This document shows positions 27,135 to 39,681 of a DNA stretch of 64,000 nucleotides, piece after piece. The DNA comes from Antennarius striatus (Eukaryota; Chordata; Actinopteri; Lophiiformes; Antennariidae). The notes beneath the pieces are model-generated. The model ran no database searches. It was not told where the DNA came from and saw only the letters and a list, made by a program, of their open reading frames with translations. Position 1 is the stretch's first letter. Each line of letters opens with the position of its first letter. Position numbers and translations under genes: made by a program. The stretch lies in the NCBI RefSeq assembly GCF_040054535.1, contig NC_090784.1:15820501-15884500 (forward strand). The letters run 5' to 3'.

Positions 27135-29643
27135 ATGATCAGTATAAACCAACCCTGTGCTGCTTGTCGCTTCTATTTCTTTTTACAAGTGCATACAAAA
27201 ATCCTCATCAATCAGTTTATATATTTAGCCATCATAGAAAAATGTAGACATTACCTCATTCTCCAAATATGAATTACATGTCTTGGAATTGTTGCTCTCG
27301 GAGATGTGACAGGACACGTCAGATTGCAAAGGAAACAAAGACTCACAATCGAGGCTTTTATGAAACATTTTTAATACATCTTTGCTTAGATCAAAAAGCC
27401 CCGGATGCCCTCGGATGTTGTGAAGGACAGAGAGAGGAGGATCTCTGGTGTGAGTTGTGGCCCTCCCCCATCATGTCCACCATTGTGGGTCATTCTGGAG
27501 GACAAAACAGTGCATGATATACAATCTAACACCACTAGATAGCACTGTTAGCTCAAGCTGATCAAAATCACTGCAGTAACCTCCCAAAATATACATGCAC
27601 ACACCACCAGGAGGGCGTTATAACTGATACACCTAGAGTTTGGTGGGTTTAATGATATTAGACATAAAATGCTTTTGTTATGATGGTTATAATGGCAAAA
27701 AGACTGAGGTGACATTCTATGGCATTAAGCTATAACTGTTTCTGATGTTTTTCAGATGCACATTATCAGAGGTGACAGGCGAAGGTTACATGTCATGCAA
27801 ACTAGATAAATAAATCTTTATGTGTACCTTTACTATAAAGTTAATCATCCACTGGCAATAATGTAGTGCTCCCAGTTAAAAAAAGAAAAAGAAAATATAC
27901 ATACATTATGTAAACAGTCAAAGAAATTGCACTTTCTTGGCTTGTTATTAGAAGCCACACTACTGAAAGAGAGCAGAAATTTAACACTGAAAAAAAAGTT
28001 TCACTGCCACTGATTGTCTGACCAATAAAAAAACATACACTCTGCTAAAAAGAGACAAATTATGTAATTCTACAAAAACATACACAATCATAGTCAGTTT
28101 TAAGGACAATAACTGATATATTGGTCAGCTGTATAGTCTGTTAAAAATACGTTAGTAAAATGACAGATTTGACTTTGATGTATAATCTAAATAGTATTAT
28201 CATGTGTAATGGTAATTCTGCACGCTACTGTTGACAGAAGGAAAACAGATCTTTCTCTCTATATACATTCACATGAAACTGTAGTCTCATAGTAAGCTCC
28301 ACTAAGTGGATTAGCCCAATGCTCCTAAGATAATAGCAATCCACTATGCAACTGTACAGAAAAACAAGCTCCAATCCTAGGTATTCACAATTTAAAAAAA
28401 CATGATAAAGGAAGTTGTAATATAGTCCTTATCAGAAGAGATATTGCTTTATAAAGACTGCATTAGTTTGCTTAGGTACATACACAAGACAACATGGCAC
28501 TTCTGCAGAGCATTTGGGGCAAATCAATTTATTCCCTTTCCTCTCTCTTCTCTACCCTCGAGGACATTCTGATTGTCAATGTTCTGAAGCAAAAAGTGAA
28601 ACATTCTCAAAGGCAGCCTGAAGTAAACAAAACACTTTTTAACCTCTCTCTCTCTCTTCCCCAGGAAGCAATACTGAAAACCCTCAACAATAGGCATTCC
28701 TATCATTAATATATTTTGCCATTTTCTTTATCAGACGGTGACGTCATCCATTTTATTCAAAAATAACTTCTTTCTTAAATCCTCATTAGAAATTCTCTAG
28801 CAGCAATGCCAAAATTCCCATCATGAAGCCCACCCTCCCATGCCTATTCACTCCTGCATGGCAGACACTGTCTTGGTAAAGAGAAGAAAAAACCTTACAC
28901 TGTCTCAACAGCTTTTAACTGGTTCACTTCTCCTTGTATCATTTCCCAAAGGTGCAACGTGACTTTGAAAGCTTAACAATTAAACGAAGGTTAAATTTTG
29001 ACCTAGTTAGGCCCAGGCTTAAAAATTTTTTTGTTCCTGTGGGCAGTTTTTAATTCCTTGTCTCTCGGAAACTTCAGAGTCAAAATGCTAAGTACCATAT
29101 CTGTCCACTTTCAGGCCATGAACAGCGTCTGTCTTTCTCAGTTGCTTAAGGTGCCAAGTATGATGTACTGTGTCCACTGAGCATACATACAGTCTTTAGT
29201 GTGCTTGTTCATTCAGCACTAGTGCAAATTCAATTCAGCTGGTCTGTTTCTTTCATCTGGGACAGTGTCTCTCCATTTCTATTATCCGTTGCCGCTTGGA
29301 CAAAAGATGTGTTGCCATGGTTTCATCCTTGGTGTTACGGCCTTCAGAATGCTTAGTTCAACAAACTCAAATGTCAGTGAGTGAGATATCCTTCGTGAAT
29401 TTTCATCAGCTATGAATCTTCGCATCTCTTCTTCTGCTTTTGCTTGTTCTCTGTGGTGTTACTACTGTAAATAGCAGTGTTATGACATCTTTTTCCATTC
29501 ATCTGTCCAGTGGTGGGCCTGGTCCCTTTCTCAGAGTGGTCCCACCTACATAAAGGCAAGATACTATCAAGAAAAATGTCAATAGACCTTTCTGAGTTCC
29601 CTTGTTTTTCTAGCTTATACACAACTCACCTCTTTCTGTTAGC
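27135..29643 (-). other. Noncoding DNA between RUSC1 and the ASH1L-like gene, probably including its 3' UTR
   Basis: I searched both strands for the bromodomain, PHD and BAH coding of ASH1L, which should lie here or in the introns above; nothing resembling them is present. TTTATT (minus AATAAA) occurs at about 28539 and 28730. The segment 27390-27500 is more GC-rich than its surroundings but has no recognisable exon. Confidence 0.45.
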
Positions 29644-32600
29644 TTATAAATGCTGCAGGGTCAAAAGTAAATCATTCAGCCGTTTCCTCCTCTGTTCTCG
29701 GCTGCAGACCTCGTCTTCCCCTCGTTTTTCTTCCTCTCTGTCCTCCTCCTGTCTGTTTCGGGTTTTGGTGTGCTGTGGTGAACAAGCACGCAGAATTATT
29801 TGCAAAGGCAAACTTTTCTTCTTACGATTTTAGAGATCTTGTTGTGTTTTTAATGTGGCTGCATTTGTTCATTCACACTCACACTAGCAGTGAGCGAACT
29901 GGAGGTGTCCTGATTCTGATGCTGAGGGTCACTGCTGATAACCGTCACCTCCACCCCCACTTGCTGATCTGAGGGTCAGAGAGAATAAACCGTTTTCTGT
30001 ATTCTGTATGTTAATGGAGACATTACAGGAGATAAGGCAAACAGTACTTCATTTATTGTACAGATAAAGTTTATCAGGCTTTATGCTAGTTTTTATTTGC
30101 CCCGATTCCTATCTGCCATCAGTCAGGGAGTCTGATGGAAACTGTGGTTTCACTACTAATGGGGAGAGTTGATGCCAAAAGTGGATGACAGACATGGGGA
30201 AACATTTCTGCAGACTGAAATTCTGTGGTTGGAAAACCACTTAGTTTGTGCTGAGTATGATATGGACAGACAAGCCAAATATGAGGGCAGCAGGCTGTAA
30301 GCTGAGCACACACTAGCACATATACATGCTCACATAAAGTAAAAAAGACACAGAACACCAACGTGAATTCATACAGGTGTAGAGTAAAAAAAAAAGAAGA
30401 CAATGTGGATATGAGTTCAACCACATACACACAAACACCTACAGAAACAAAAACAAACACACACACTTGCTTCATGGACCTGACTTGATGTGGCTGTCGT
30501 CCCCATTGCCTCCATCAAAGGGAAGATGTTGTAAGTCCCTCTCCTCTCCCTCTGCGTCTCTCTCTCTCTCTACCCTCAGTCGTATCTGTCTGTCTCTCAC
30601 AAGCTCCCAGTTTCTCACAAGGAACACATGGTGTTTCACCACAAAGTTCCTGGTCCAGGCACAGGAGGGAGAAACGGAAGCCATCAACAATACTTCAGTT
30701 CAGTGACAATGCACAGAGCAGCTGATCTTCAAATAGTTCTTTCCATACCTCTCACAGCTGGTCAGAGGCTCCATGTCGAGGTGAGGGAACAGACTGGTAA
30801 TGTCACTTGAGCTCTCCTCCTGTGGAAAAGACATACAAAGGAGTGAAATACACATTTCAGCGGTTATAAATGTTGCATTCTTCACTGCTCTGAATTAACC
30901 TGAAGCCGCAAAGACTCACCACTCTCTGGTGAGAAGATAAAGTCCTCTCCTTCAGTCGGCCTGAGTGCAAAGAGAGCAAAAAAAGAAAAAGAGAAAAAGA
31001 GTATAAAAACATTGATTTGATCCATCAACTGAACCTGAAGATAATATACCCAATCCTGACGACTCACAGTAGTGCCGCTTCCTCTTCAAAGGGACGGAAG
31101 GCTGTCTTTGAAGCTGTAGCAACATAATATGACAGTTGTATACCATTTTTACCTCCAAGAATGCTTTTGCTTGACCTTCTAAATTCCTGATTCTGTGTTG
31201 GGGGCTCCTACTGTACCTGATTGTTCTGCCACAGCCACATCACATCATAGGGTAATTGGAAATGAATCCGTTTCAGCCTAAGGTACTTCCCTAGAGAACA
31301 CAAATGATTCTGGATGAAACACCATGATAAACTACATGTACACTGTTTATTACATTCCGCTTCAAAGCGGTTATGTATTGTAATTGTCAGTGTTCGTGTG
31401 GTCGTTCGTCCGTTGGTCCACCAAATATCTTCGCAACCATTGCAGATAGAAAGATGAAACATAAAGCACATTCCTCAGGCGGCAAAGGGGATGAAAATGA
31501 GATGATGACCTTAACCTTCAGAAAACTAGGTCACAGTCAGATTTCAACTTTTGTACACTCAGGAACCGGATAAGATAGAAAGACAAGGGAGGCCAGTGTG
31601 AGTAAGACCATAGATCAAAGCTAGTGCTTTGATAAATGACAGTAGGTCAGAGCACTAGCTTTGATCTTTGTCCTATGCAAGTAGGTCAGGGTAAAATTTT
31701 GAATTTAGGGTTGTCGTGGGATGTTGCAGTCTGTGGCTCCCTTGGTTCTAGTTTTTTATTTGATATACTGACCAACATGTATGGGAGCAGGTAGAATGCC
31801 ATACTGATGCTCCTCTGGTATGTATTCCATACTGTCTCGATACAGCTGCTGAGCTTGTGAGGGGGGACTGAGAAATAAACACGTGAATTAATTTAGAGAA
31901 AAAAAAACTGATGACAAAAATACTTCATAAGAGCTTTTTAAGTATGCAACTCACTCTGTAGTTTTGTAATCATCGGAGTAAAGACCTGCCCTCAGAAAAT
32001 TCTTCCTGGGAGGACCGTACGCCCTCTCCTCTGATTGGATAGTTACTGGTTGGGATGGAGCCTCATCTACGTCGGATTGGCTGAAACGTTCAGGGGGGTC
32101 GTCATACTCGTGTTTATCCTCAGTAACACTAAAAGGAAAACATCAACAGAGAGACAGAACGATAGAGAGGAAAAATAGGAAGAGGGAAAGGGCACTGGTT
32201 TAGCACACAGTGCTGAAAACGATGTGTTAATATAGCAGTGAGTGAGTGGTTGTATTGAATTTTCCACTCAACCAGCTCAGGTGCTTTACAATACTATCTG
32301 ATTGCTTACCTCTGATGACAAGGAGAGTCACCATGTTTTCTTTTCCGCCCTCTCTTTCTCCTGGCTTGCAGCTTCAACTCTGTCACCTGGCCCGCTGCGC
32401 TGCCTCCTCGATCTCTCTCTGACCCTCTTACATCTTTTCTACCCTCAACGTCTCTCCCATCTCTGTTGTGGCCTGGCAAGAGCTCAAGTGATGACAAGGA
32501 GGGAGCTGCTGATGAGTGCAGGGTGGACAATATATCGGAGGGCAGTGGGTGCTTTCTGGGCCGCCCCGGCCCTCTTTTTTTGTGCCCTGCCCCAATGTCT

Positions 32601-33457
32601 GGTATTAGTACACTTTTCTGTATACCCCGGCTTCTCGAGTCACCTTGTAAACCTGCAGTCGTTGAAATAGAAAGAGGGTGGGGGTGTAAGTATGGTAGAG
32701 GAAATGAGACAGATGTGCATCAGCGATTGTGCTGGGAGGAGGTGTGAGGTGAGGGCAGTCTATGCTGACTCATACAGGACCACAGATTAGGTGAGTCACA
32801 ACGTTTTCTCTGACCAGATCACTTCTGGGAAATGCATTAGGAAATGATTTATGTACAAACACTCAGACGGCTTTAAACCACAAGGTCGGTCAAAACAAAG
32901 TGCAGAATGCATACTTTTTAATATGAGTGCAATCTCAAAAGGCTGACCAGATGAAGAGAGAAAGGAAAAAATGTCTCTGTGTGAGCATGGCATGCTGTAC
33001 TTCACAACACGTGTGTTTTAAATTAGATGATGACCTGATGTCAAAAGTATTCCACCTCTTTCTAAAACAAAATTTCTCTTCACACTTGCCCAAAGCCTGA
33101 CCTCTGTGGTAGTCCTTCATCAATCACTACTGAGGTCATCTATCTTTTTGCTAATTTTCCACAGTCTCCGACAAGACTGGCCACTATTTCCAGTCTGGAT
33201 TTTTCCAAGTCAAATAGGCCCTGTTGGCCAGCAGTGAGGAATAGGCCAAGCTTTAAATAGACAATCTGGTGGTTAACTAATGACTGTGTTCAATGAGTAG
33301 CCCCAGCCTGCAACAGCGTGTGGTTCGTCAGTGACGGGAAGATTCAAAGATTTTCTGCAAGATTCCCATCAAGAAGGTGCCGTCATGCTGTGACACTTTC
33401 TTTTCTTTTTTTTTAAACAAAATTCCGACTATGTTGTTGTGTGCGCATGCGATAGTG

Positions 33458-33493
<36 letters not shown>

Positions 33494-36400
33494 GGGGAAC
33501 CAAGCAGAGGGAGTCGGAAATTGACTATAAAAAGAACCGACTCTGATTTCCTCTAAAATAGCCTCTAGGCTTTAATGAGTTGCTCAACACTAAGGAAGCA
33601 ATGCTCAGACTAGATTGAAGAAACCGCTGGAGCCACAGTCTCATGTCAACATTGTGCAAATACAAAAGTCTGTCACTGTGCAAATGATTAGAATCTCTCA
33701 GCAAAATCATTCAACAATCTATCCTGTAAGTTAGACCTATATTGTTACCATATTCTTCATATTCATATTTTCTGCCATTAAAATAGAAACAAAGTACAAA
33801 ATTGAGTTTTTTGTAGCTTTTAGCAGCACAAGCAGTTTACAGACAGAGAAATTCTCCCATTACATTGCAATGTTTGTATTAAGTGGTAATTCTAAAAGAA
33901 CCTTATGCAGAGGCTTCAAACAGAATCACATGCATATCAGTGCTCTACTAATTCATATATTTAAGGGTGCAATAAGACATCCTTACCTGATTCTCTCCTT
34001 TCTGTCCACGCCGGCTCGTCTCTCCTCCATGACCTGTCTCCACTTGCTGGATTCCTACCAACCAATCTGCTTCTCAGACCCCGCCCCCCTGCTGTGAGGG
34101 CAGCGGATGTGAACAGGTTGGTGTGTGTCGGGGACGTTGACGTCCTATATTGTTGTGGCTCTTGAACACCTTCATCATCTTCATCTTCTACATCTGATGC
34201 AGCAAGTCTATCAGTTTGTTGCTCCTCAGTGAAGCCTCTCCAGCTGGGGTTCGACTTTCCAAATCCTGTCCCTCCCAGGCCCCCAAACTTTGTCCATCCC
34301 TGACCCAATCCTCCCCATCCTCCTCCAAATGAAGACAGGTGAGAGGACCCAAGCCCCACTGAAGTGAGAGATGTGCATTTGTACCTTTCTGCTGGAGATG
34401 ACAATGGTGAGGCGGATGTGGCAGAAGACAAGAAGGAATCGTTCCCTTTCTCACGTAACCAAGGAGATTCTTTCGACAACACAGTCCCTATTTCTCTTGC
34501 CCCTTTCCTTCCTCCTTCTCCTTGGGCCATAAGGAACCCAGACCTCGTCTTTGAACTGGTTAACCCCTCTCTCTCCATACCATCTTCCTCCCCATCCTCG
34601 TGTAACTCTTCTTCATCGTCCACATCTTGCTCGCAGTGCCTGTGACGATGTTTATGCTTGTGTTTGTGGTCACTCCTCCCACAGCTGCAGGACAGGTTGG
34701 ATGTGTACCCTGAGCTGAGGTGTGGGCCTCCTCCACTAACACCTACTCCACCTCCTAGATTACCATCAACCTCTCCTCCTAAACTTCCTTCCCTTAACAG
34801 CCTGCTCCTCCGCCTATGGAATCTGGCGGGGTTGAGGAGGAAATGGGCATGATGGGGCTGATGGTGGGAATACTGGTGTGAAGAGGGAAGTGTGTAAGTG
34901 CTGGGGAGGTGATGGTAAAGGGTTGTAGCTGGGGGATAGCTGTTGTAAAAACCTATATTTTCAATGGTCTCCTGAAACTTTGATGAACAACCACACTGCC
35001 TGCGGTCCAGCTTCCTATTACACTGCACCGGCTGGCAGGGGAAGAACGGCTGAGTGTTGAAGGAGGTATTAGTGGAGTAGGATGAAGGGTGAGGTGAGTA
35101 GAATCCATTCAGATTTATTCTGAAGATGTTGGAGCGGGGAGAATGGGAGGACGAGTGAAAACGTTTTCCTCCACCAGCATTTATACTCCCGTCAAAGCCT
35201 TGTCCCACTCCTGTCCTTGTCCAAGCTCGCCGTCCAATATGGACCTCACTGAACTGACCAATCAGATCTTCTATTTCAGCCAGAAACTCTGGATCCTGCA
35301 TATGCAACTGCTGGTGCTTCTTCTTGTGTTTATTTTTCTGTCTTTTAAGTGCATTGTGCCCAAGGCAAGGGTAAAAATCTGAATGGGTGCACTTGTGTCC
35401 TGGGCATGGGCATGGGCACAAGCAAGTGCAGGAGGAGGAACAGTCATAATCCCTCCGTTTGTGTCTGTGTCGGTCTCTGTGACGGTCCACACCTGGGGGG
35501 TTGATGATGGGGTTTGTGTGTCTGGGCATATGAGAGAGGGGTGAAGAGACAGAGGAGGAACGGTCGACAGCACAGGAGGGGATCCTTTGACCCTTCAAAA
35601 TCACTCCTGATCCCTGAACCAACCTGAGTACACCTCGGGCTCCCCGGACCTCCCCTCGCTCACAAACACTGTTGTTATCTGTTCCTATTCCGCTATCACT
35701 AGGCAAAGTCTCTTCACTGTGTGATTCACTCCTAGGGGAGGGGGTGGCCTCCTTTAAGTGGCTAGGGGAGCCAGGTGTGTGGTGAAGAGGAGGGGTCGGA
35801 CAGGACAGCTTACATGAAGACTGGTGAAAGGGAAAGTGATGCCTTCCTTGACATGGACAACTCTTTTTCACAAATGGAGAGAGGGATGAAGAGGAAGAAG
35901 GACGGGGAGAGGTACAGGAGGATGACGGTGAGGGGAGGGAAAAGGGGTGAGGAAAAAGTAAGGAGGATGTTGGTTCTGTGAGGCTACCTTCACTATAAGG
36001 GCTCTGAGCCCCACTTGAGTGGGTGAGAGATGGGGAGGGAAATGGGTGAGAGGGGGGAGGCTGGAGTTGGTTAGAGAACAGAGACGTCTCAGAGAGACTG
36101 GTAAACAGAGACGACTGAGTTGAGTTCTGGGAGTTAGTTTGGATCTTAGAAGTTGTTTGGATTTTAGGCTTGCGTCCTCGCCTCTTGCCCATGTAGATGG
36201 TTCCTCTCTTGCTCACATTAATCTGAGGTCCCAGTTTACTCCCAAAGGAGGAAGACAGGGCTGAGAGCGTGTGTACTGTTGTCGCCCCTATTGATTTACA
36301 CATATTTAGAGAGGTTTCACCATCTTCTGCCTTGCCTCCGCGTCTCTGCATTCCTATATACCCAGAAAACATTACTTTATGAAGTTTTCTCTTCTTCCTT

Positions 36401-39400
36401 TTGTGAATCTCATTAATCACTTTTTTGATCTTTATCTGTCTGTCACCCTGACAATCTTTATTCCTGCCTCTATCATCTGCATGATTCAGTGCATCTCCAC
36501 TCTGGTTTTGGGAATGAGGTCGTTTGGGAGGACGACCTCGCTTCTTGGGACTGGATTTAGATTGAGCAGCACACTGGAATATTGGACTTGGCTCAAGCAC
36601 AGGGGCTTTCTGAATTCTGTCACACCCCAAAAGAGGCACCTCAGTTTGAATACAATTTGGTGAAAGTCTAGGGGGAGGTTCGTTTAAGAGAGAGCTTTGG
36701 GACTTAGGACGGCCGCGTTTTCGAGCAGGGGTTATGGCATATGTGGATGCAGGGGGGCTAGCATTTAATGAAGAATGACTCTGCTGTGGGGATGGAGGTT
36801 TGGTTGCAGGGGAGATAGCAGAAAAGCTGCCAGTTAAGGAGCTAGAGGGAGCATGATGTGACTCATCAGCATGCTGAAAAGTGGCTTTGGCAGGAAAGGG
36901 AGTCTTGGGGTTCAGGGGAAAACTGGTATTATGATGGGAATCTGAAGACACTTCCTGACTTTCTGCCCTCTGAGCCCGGTGCACTAGCTTGGTCCAGCTG
37001 GGCCGCCTGGCTTTACGTTTCTTGAGTGGTCGACTATCCTGCTCCTGGGGGGAACAAGGGGGGGAAACTGATGCACGAGCAGAAGGACTGGGCACAGAGG
37101 GAGGTGTAGAGGAAGAGGTGTGGCTTTGAGGCACAGCTGAATGTTTGGTGACGTCTTGATCTTTTGACTTATTATTTTCACCTGTTGCTGAATCAGCTTG
37201 GTTAACTGGCTTGCAACTGTCATCTACCTTGTTTGTTTCCTCTGATCTGTTTAGAGTTACTATTTTAGAGGACGTATCTATTTTACCAATTTCAATGGTT
37301 TCATCGCATTTTCCATTATTATTCTCAGTTCTTGGTCTGTCTGGGCTAAATTTATCCCTTCTTTTTTCACTCTTTCCTCTTCCTGTCTTTAGATCATCCC
37401 TCCATGCATCATCAGTCAAATGTCTTTCATCCTTTTCTTTACTGTGTCTTGATTTTCCTTCCTTCCCTTTATCCCTTTTCTTCTTCTTGCCCTCCTTGTT
37501 TCTGCTGTCGTTGTTTGCTCCTTCAGACTCGAATCTCTCTCTCTTCAGTTTTCTGTTTTTCAGTTTGTCTTTCTTTATTTTCCTCTCTTTCTCTCTCTTT
37601 ATCTCTGGTGAGGGCTGTGGAGAAGGAATCTGATCTTGGGATTGGGTAGAGGACAGATGCACAGTGGGGGAGGACTGTGGTTTAGAGGTGACTGGGGAAG
37701 CGGAAGGAGAGTCTGGTCTTGTCTTACTGGACTGGCCAAGTTCTTTATGGGAGCTGCTGGAGACTAGAGGTTTTGTTAAGCTCTCAACTGAAGAAACAGA
37801 GGAGGAACTGCTGTGCTTTCCAATTCTGATTTTCGATGAAGTGGAAGTGCCAAGGATGACCACAGAGCCTTTCCCATTCAATTTGCCCTTTTGTTTTTTT
37901 GTCTGTAACGCGTCATTCTGTTTCTTGCAGATCTTTTCCTCATTCCTTGTTTCCGAGGCTTGGATAGTTAAGGTGGAAGGAGTAGTTGTAGCTTTATGAT
38001 TTGCTGTGGGAGAACTGGGTTTGTGTCCTATAGAGACAGACTGGCCATTGACACTGGGGAGCGTGTCTTTCTTCACTCTCTCGGATGAGCCATTGGAATT
38101 CACATTTGTTTTATCAATCACTTTAGTAGGGACCTAGAGGAGGCAAACATAGGATCTCTGTCTTAGATAACATTGGCTGTGACATCCATTTGTTTTCTGT
38201 CAACAACAGGAGAGGACAATAGGAAAGAGACAATAACTGAAATACTTTTGTTTTTGTCCACACATGTAAAGAGGGAGTGAGAACAAAATTACTCAATCAG
38301 GCAGAGAAAGGAGGGCATACGGAGGAGAAAGGGGAGAACAAGGTGATGGAAAAAGACAGAGCAAGGAGAAATACAAAGGCACAGAAACATGGAGGAAGGG
38401 AGTGGAAGAGGGATGGTGGGGGAGTGAAAGATAAATGAGAGCAGGTAGAAAAGAGGGGATGTAAAAATAGAAGAGAGGGGCAGATATAGAGATCTAGGCA
38501 GAGACAGAAGAGAGAGAGAAAGCTGTGCTATTGGTAGCTATTAATTGCCACAAATACAGATGAGAAGGCTTGACATTTTGTACTTGTCCTGTAATTTTGG
38601 TATGCTGCAGATTAAGTGGCGTGTGCACAGCAAAAGCAATAAGCTTCCCCTTGGGCAATTGTCATAGGGACTGATTGACCAATGTCTGTAATACCTCCAA
38701 GTGGTTGCTGTGCTGTTGTCCTATTAATAGGCCTGTTTATTGAAATGGGCTTCTAAGGTTTCATTATTGAGACAATAGCTCATTTGACCTTATTACAACT
38801 GAGCACAGAGCAAAGCATTTTTGCTCTCATTTTGTCTCTCTGGACATTTAGTGCAAGAACCAAAGCTGAGCCACAGCACATCCAGTGCATACCATTCATG
38901 AATACCTTTAGCCACTGTAACCTTGGGGCTGCTTTACCACTTTAGGCTAACTGAGACCAATGGCAGGTTTATCATTAGCATGTCATTTGAGTCTTTATGT
39001 GTGTGAGGTATGATTCCCCTTTCCTTAACTTACCTGTTTTGCAGACTTGATCCCTTGGCAGGTTATGGCAGAGACTGAGACTTGGGTCGATTCTATTGTA
39101 AATGCTGACGTTAACGACACCGGCTGTGATGACAAAGACGATGTTGGCGATGATTTCAATGATGCAATTGGTGGTGGTGGAGCAGCAGATGCAGTTTGTT
39201 TGGAAGTGGTCTGGACAGGAGCCAAGTGGTTTGGAGAGGATGCGATTTTGCCAACTCCTGCTTCTCCATCGCCCCTCAGAAGCACCCCCCTGCCTTGCCT
39301 CTGATATGTCCTGATTGTGGGCTTGCAAACATAGCTCTCCAAGATCTTAGGTGGTTTCTTGGTGCGTTTGGCCTGTAGTCCAATCCGGAGTCGTACATTC

Positions 39401-39681
39401 CCCTCAGGGCAGCTCGTCTCTCTGCCAGAGATCTGAAGCTGTTGCTGTCCTGTGTTTCCACACCGCCCCTCGATCAGCAACTCCAGCACTGCCCCCTTGT
39501 CTCCATCTCTCTTTCTCCCTGTACCCCTTTTCTCCTCCTCTTTTCCCCTTGCATCTCCATTTTCCCCCTCCTCTCTCCACTTCTCTGCCACTTGGTCCAG
39601 TTCAGAGTCTTCGGGCACAGAGGCAGTGTCCAGAGTGGAGTTTGTGTTTTGAGGGGTTCCCCCCTTTACTCTCTGGTCCAT
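29644..39681 (-). CDS. ASH1L-family protein lacking SET, bromodomain, PHD and BAH regions
   Basis: Twelve coding exons (minus order): 39681-39034, 38133-33987, 32652-32310, 32128-31955, 31867-31773, 31290-31217, 31113-31068, 30960-30920, 30819-30749, 30649-30480, 29968-29883 and 29772-29644. All join in phase: 2007 residues, against nearly 3000 for human ASH1L. Shared blocks include [19 protein letters not shown](P/Q)QINVSK, GTIY(M/I)[60 protein letters not shown] and HFQLPYD. At least four AT-hooks (GRP/GRKP cores) are kept. After the FQLP exon the chain goes straight to KRKRHYC...[18 protein letters not shown] and DDSHIKSD, then to a tail [13 protein letters not shown] like the ASH1L C terminus. 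ASH1L methylates H3K36 through SET, activated by MRG15. This protein could bind DNA and MRG15 but not methylate; that is inference. Donor GTCCAT at 30479 is weak. Confidence 0.85.
31349..31750 (+). repeat. Dispersed repeat family, copy C
   Basis: This is the fullest copy. It opens with the hairpin tacattCCGCTTcaAAGCGGttatgta and ends gggatgttgcagtctgtggctcccttggttcta. It shares blocks with copies A (8762) and B (9774). It sits in an intron of the ASH1L-like gene, ending about 20 bp from the donor of exon 31773-31867. Confidence 0.75.
33460..33492. repeat. (GT)n microsatellite
   Basis: Sixteen uninterrupted GT units in the intron after the giant exon of the ASH1L-like gene. Confidence 0.95.
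38134..39033 (-). other. Intron 1 (coding) of the ASH1L-like gene
   Basis: A 900-bp purine-rich (on +) intron. Its flanking exons join in phase 0 (KQ|VPTK). No other feature is seen. Confidence 0.7.

Noticed and set aside
30119-30475. Alternative terminal exon after ...DDSHIKS, using a frame ending SIRLPD
   Set aside because: It has a possible acceptor (aaccacag) and phase, but shows no ASH1L similarity. The join to 29883-29968 restores the conserved IKSD and leads to an ASH1L-like tail.
31193-31216. 24-bp intron joining exon 31217-31290 to the NQEFR piece
   Set aside because: Too short to be spliced, and reading through meets a stop (gta cag tag).
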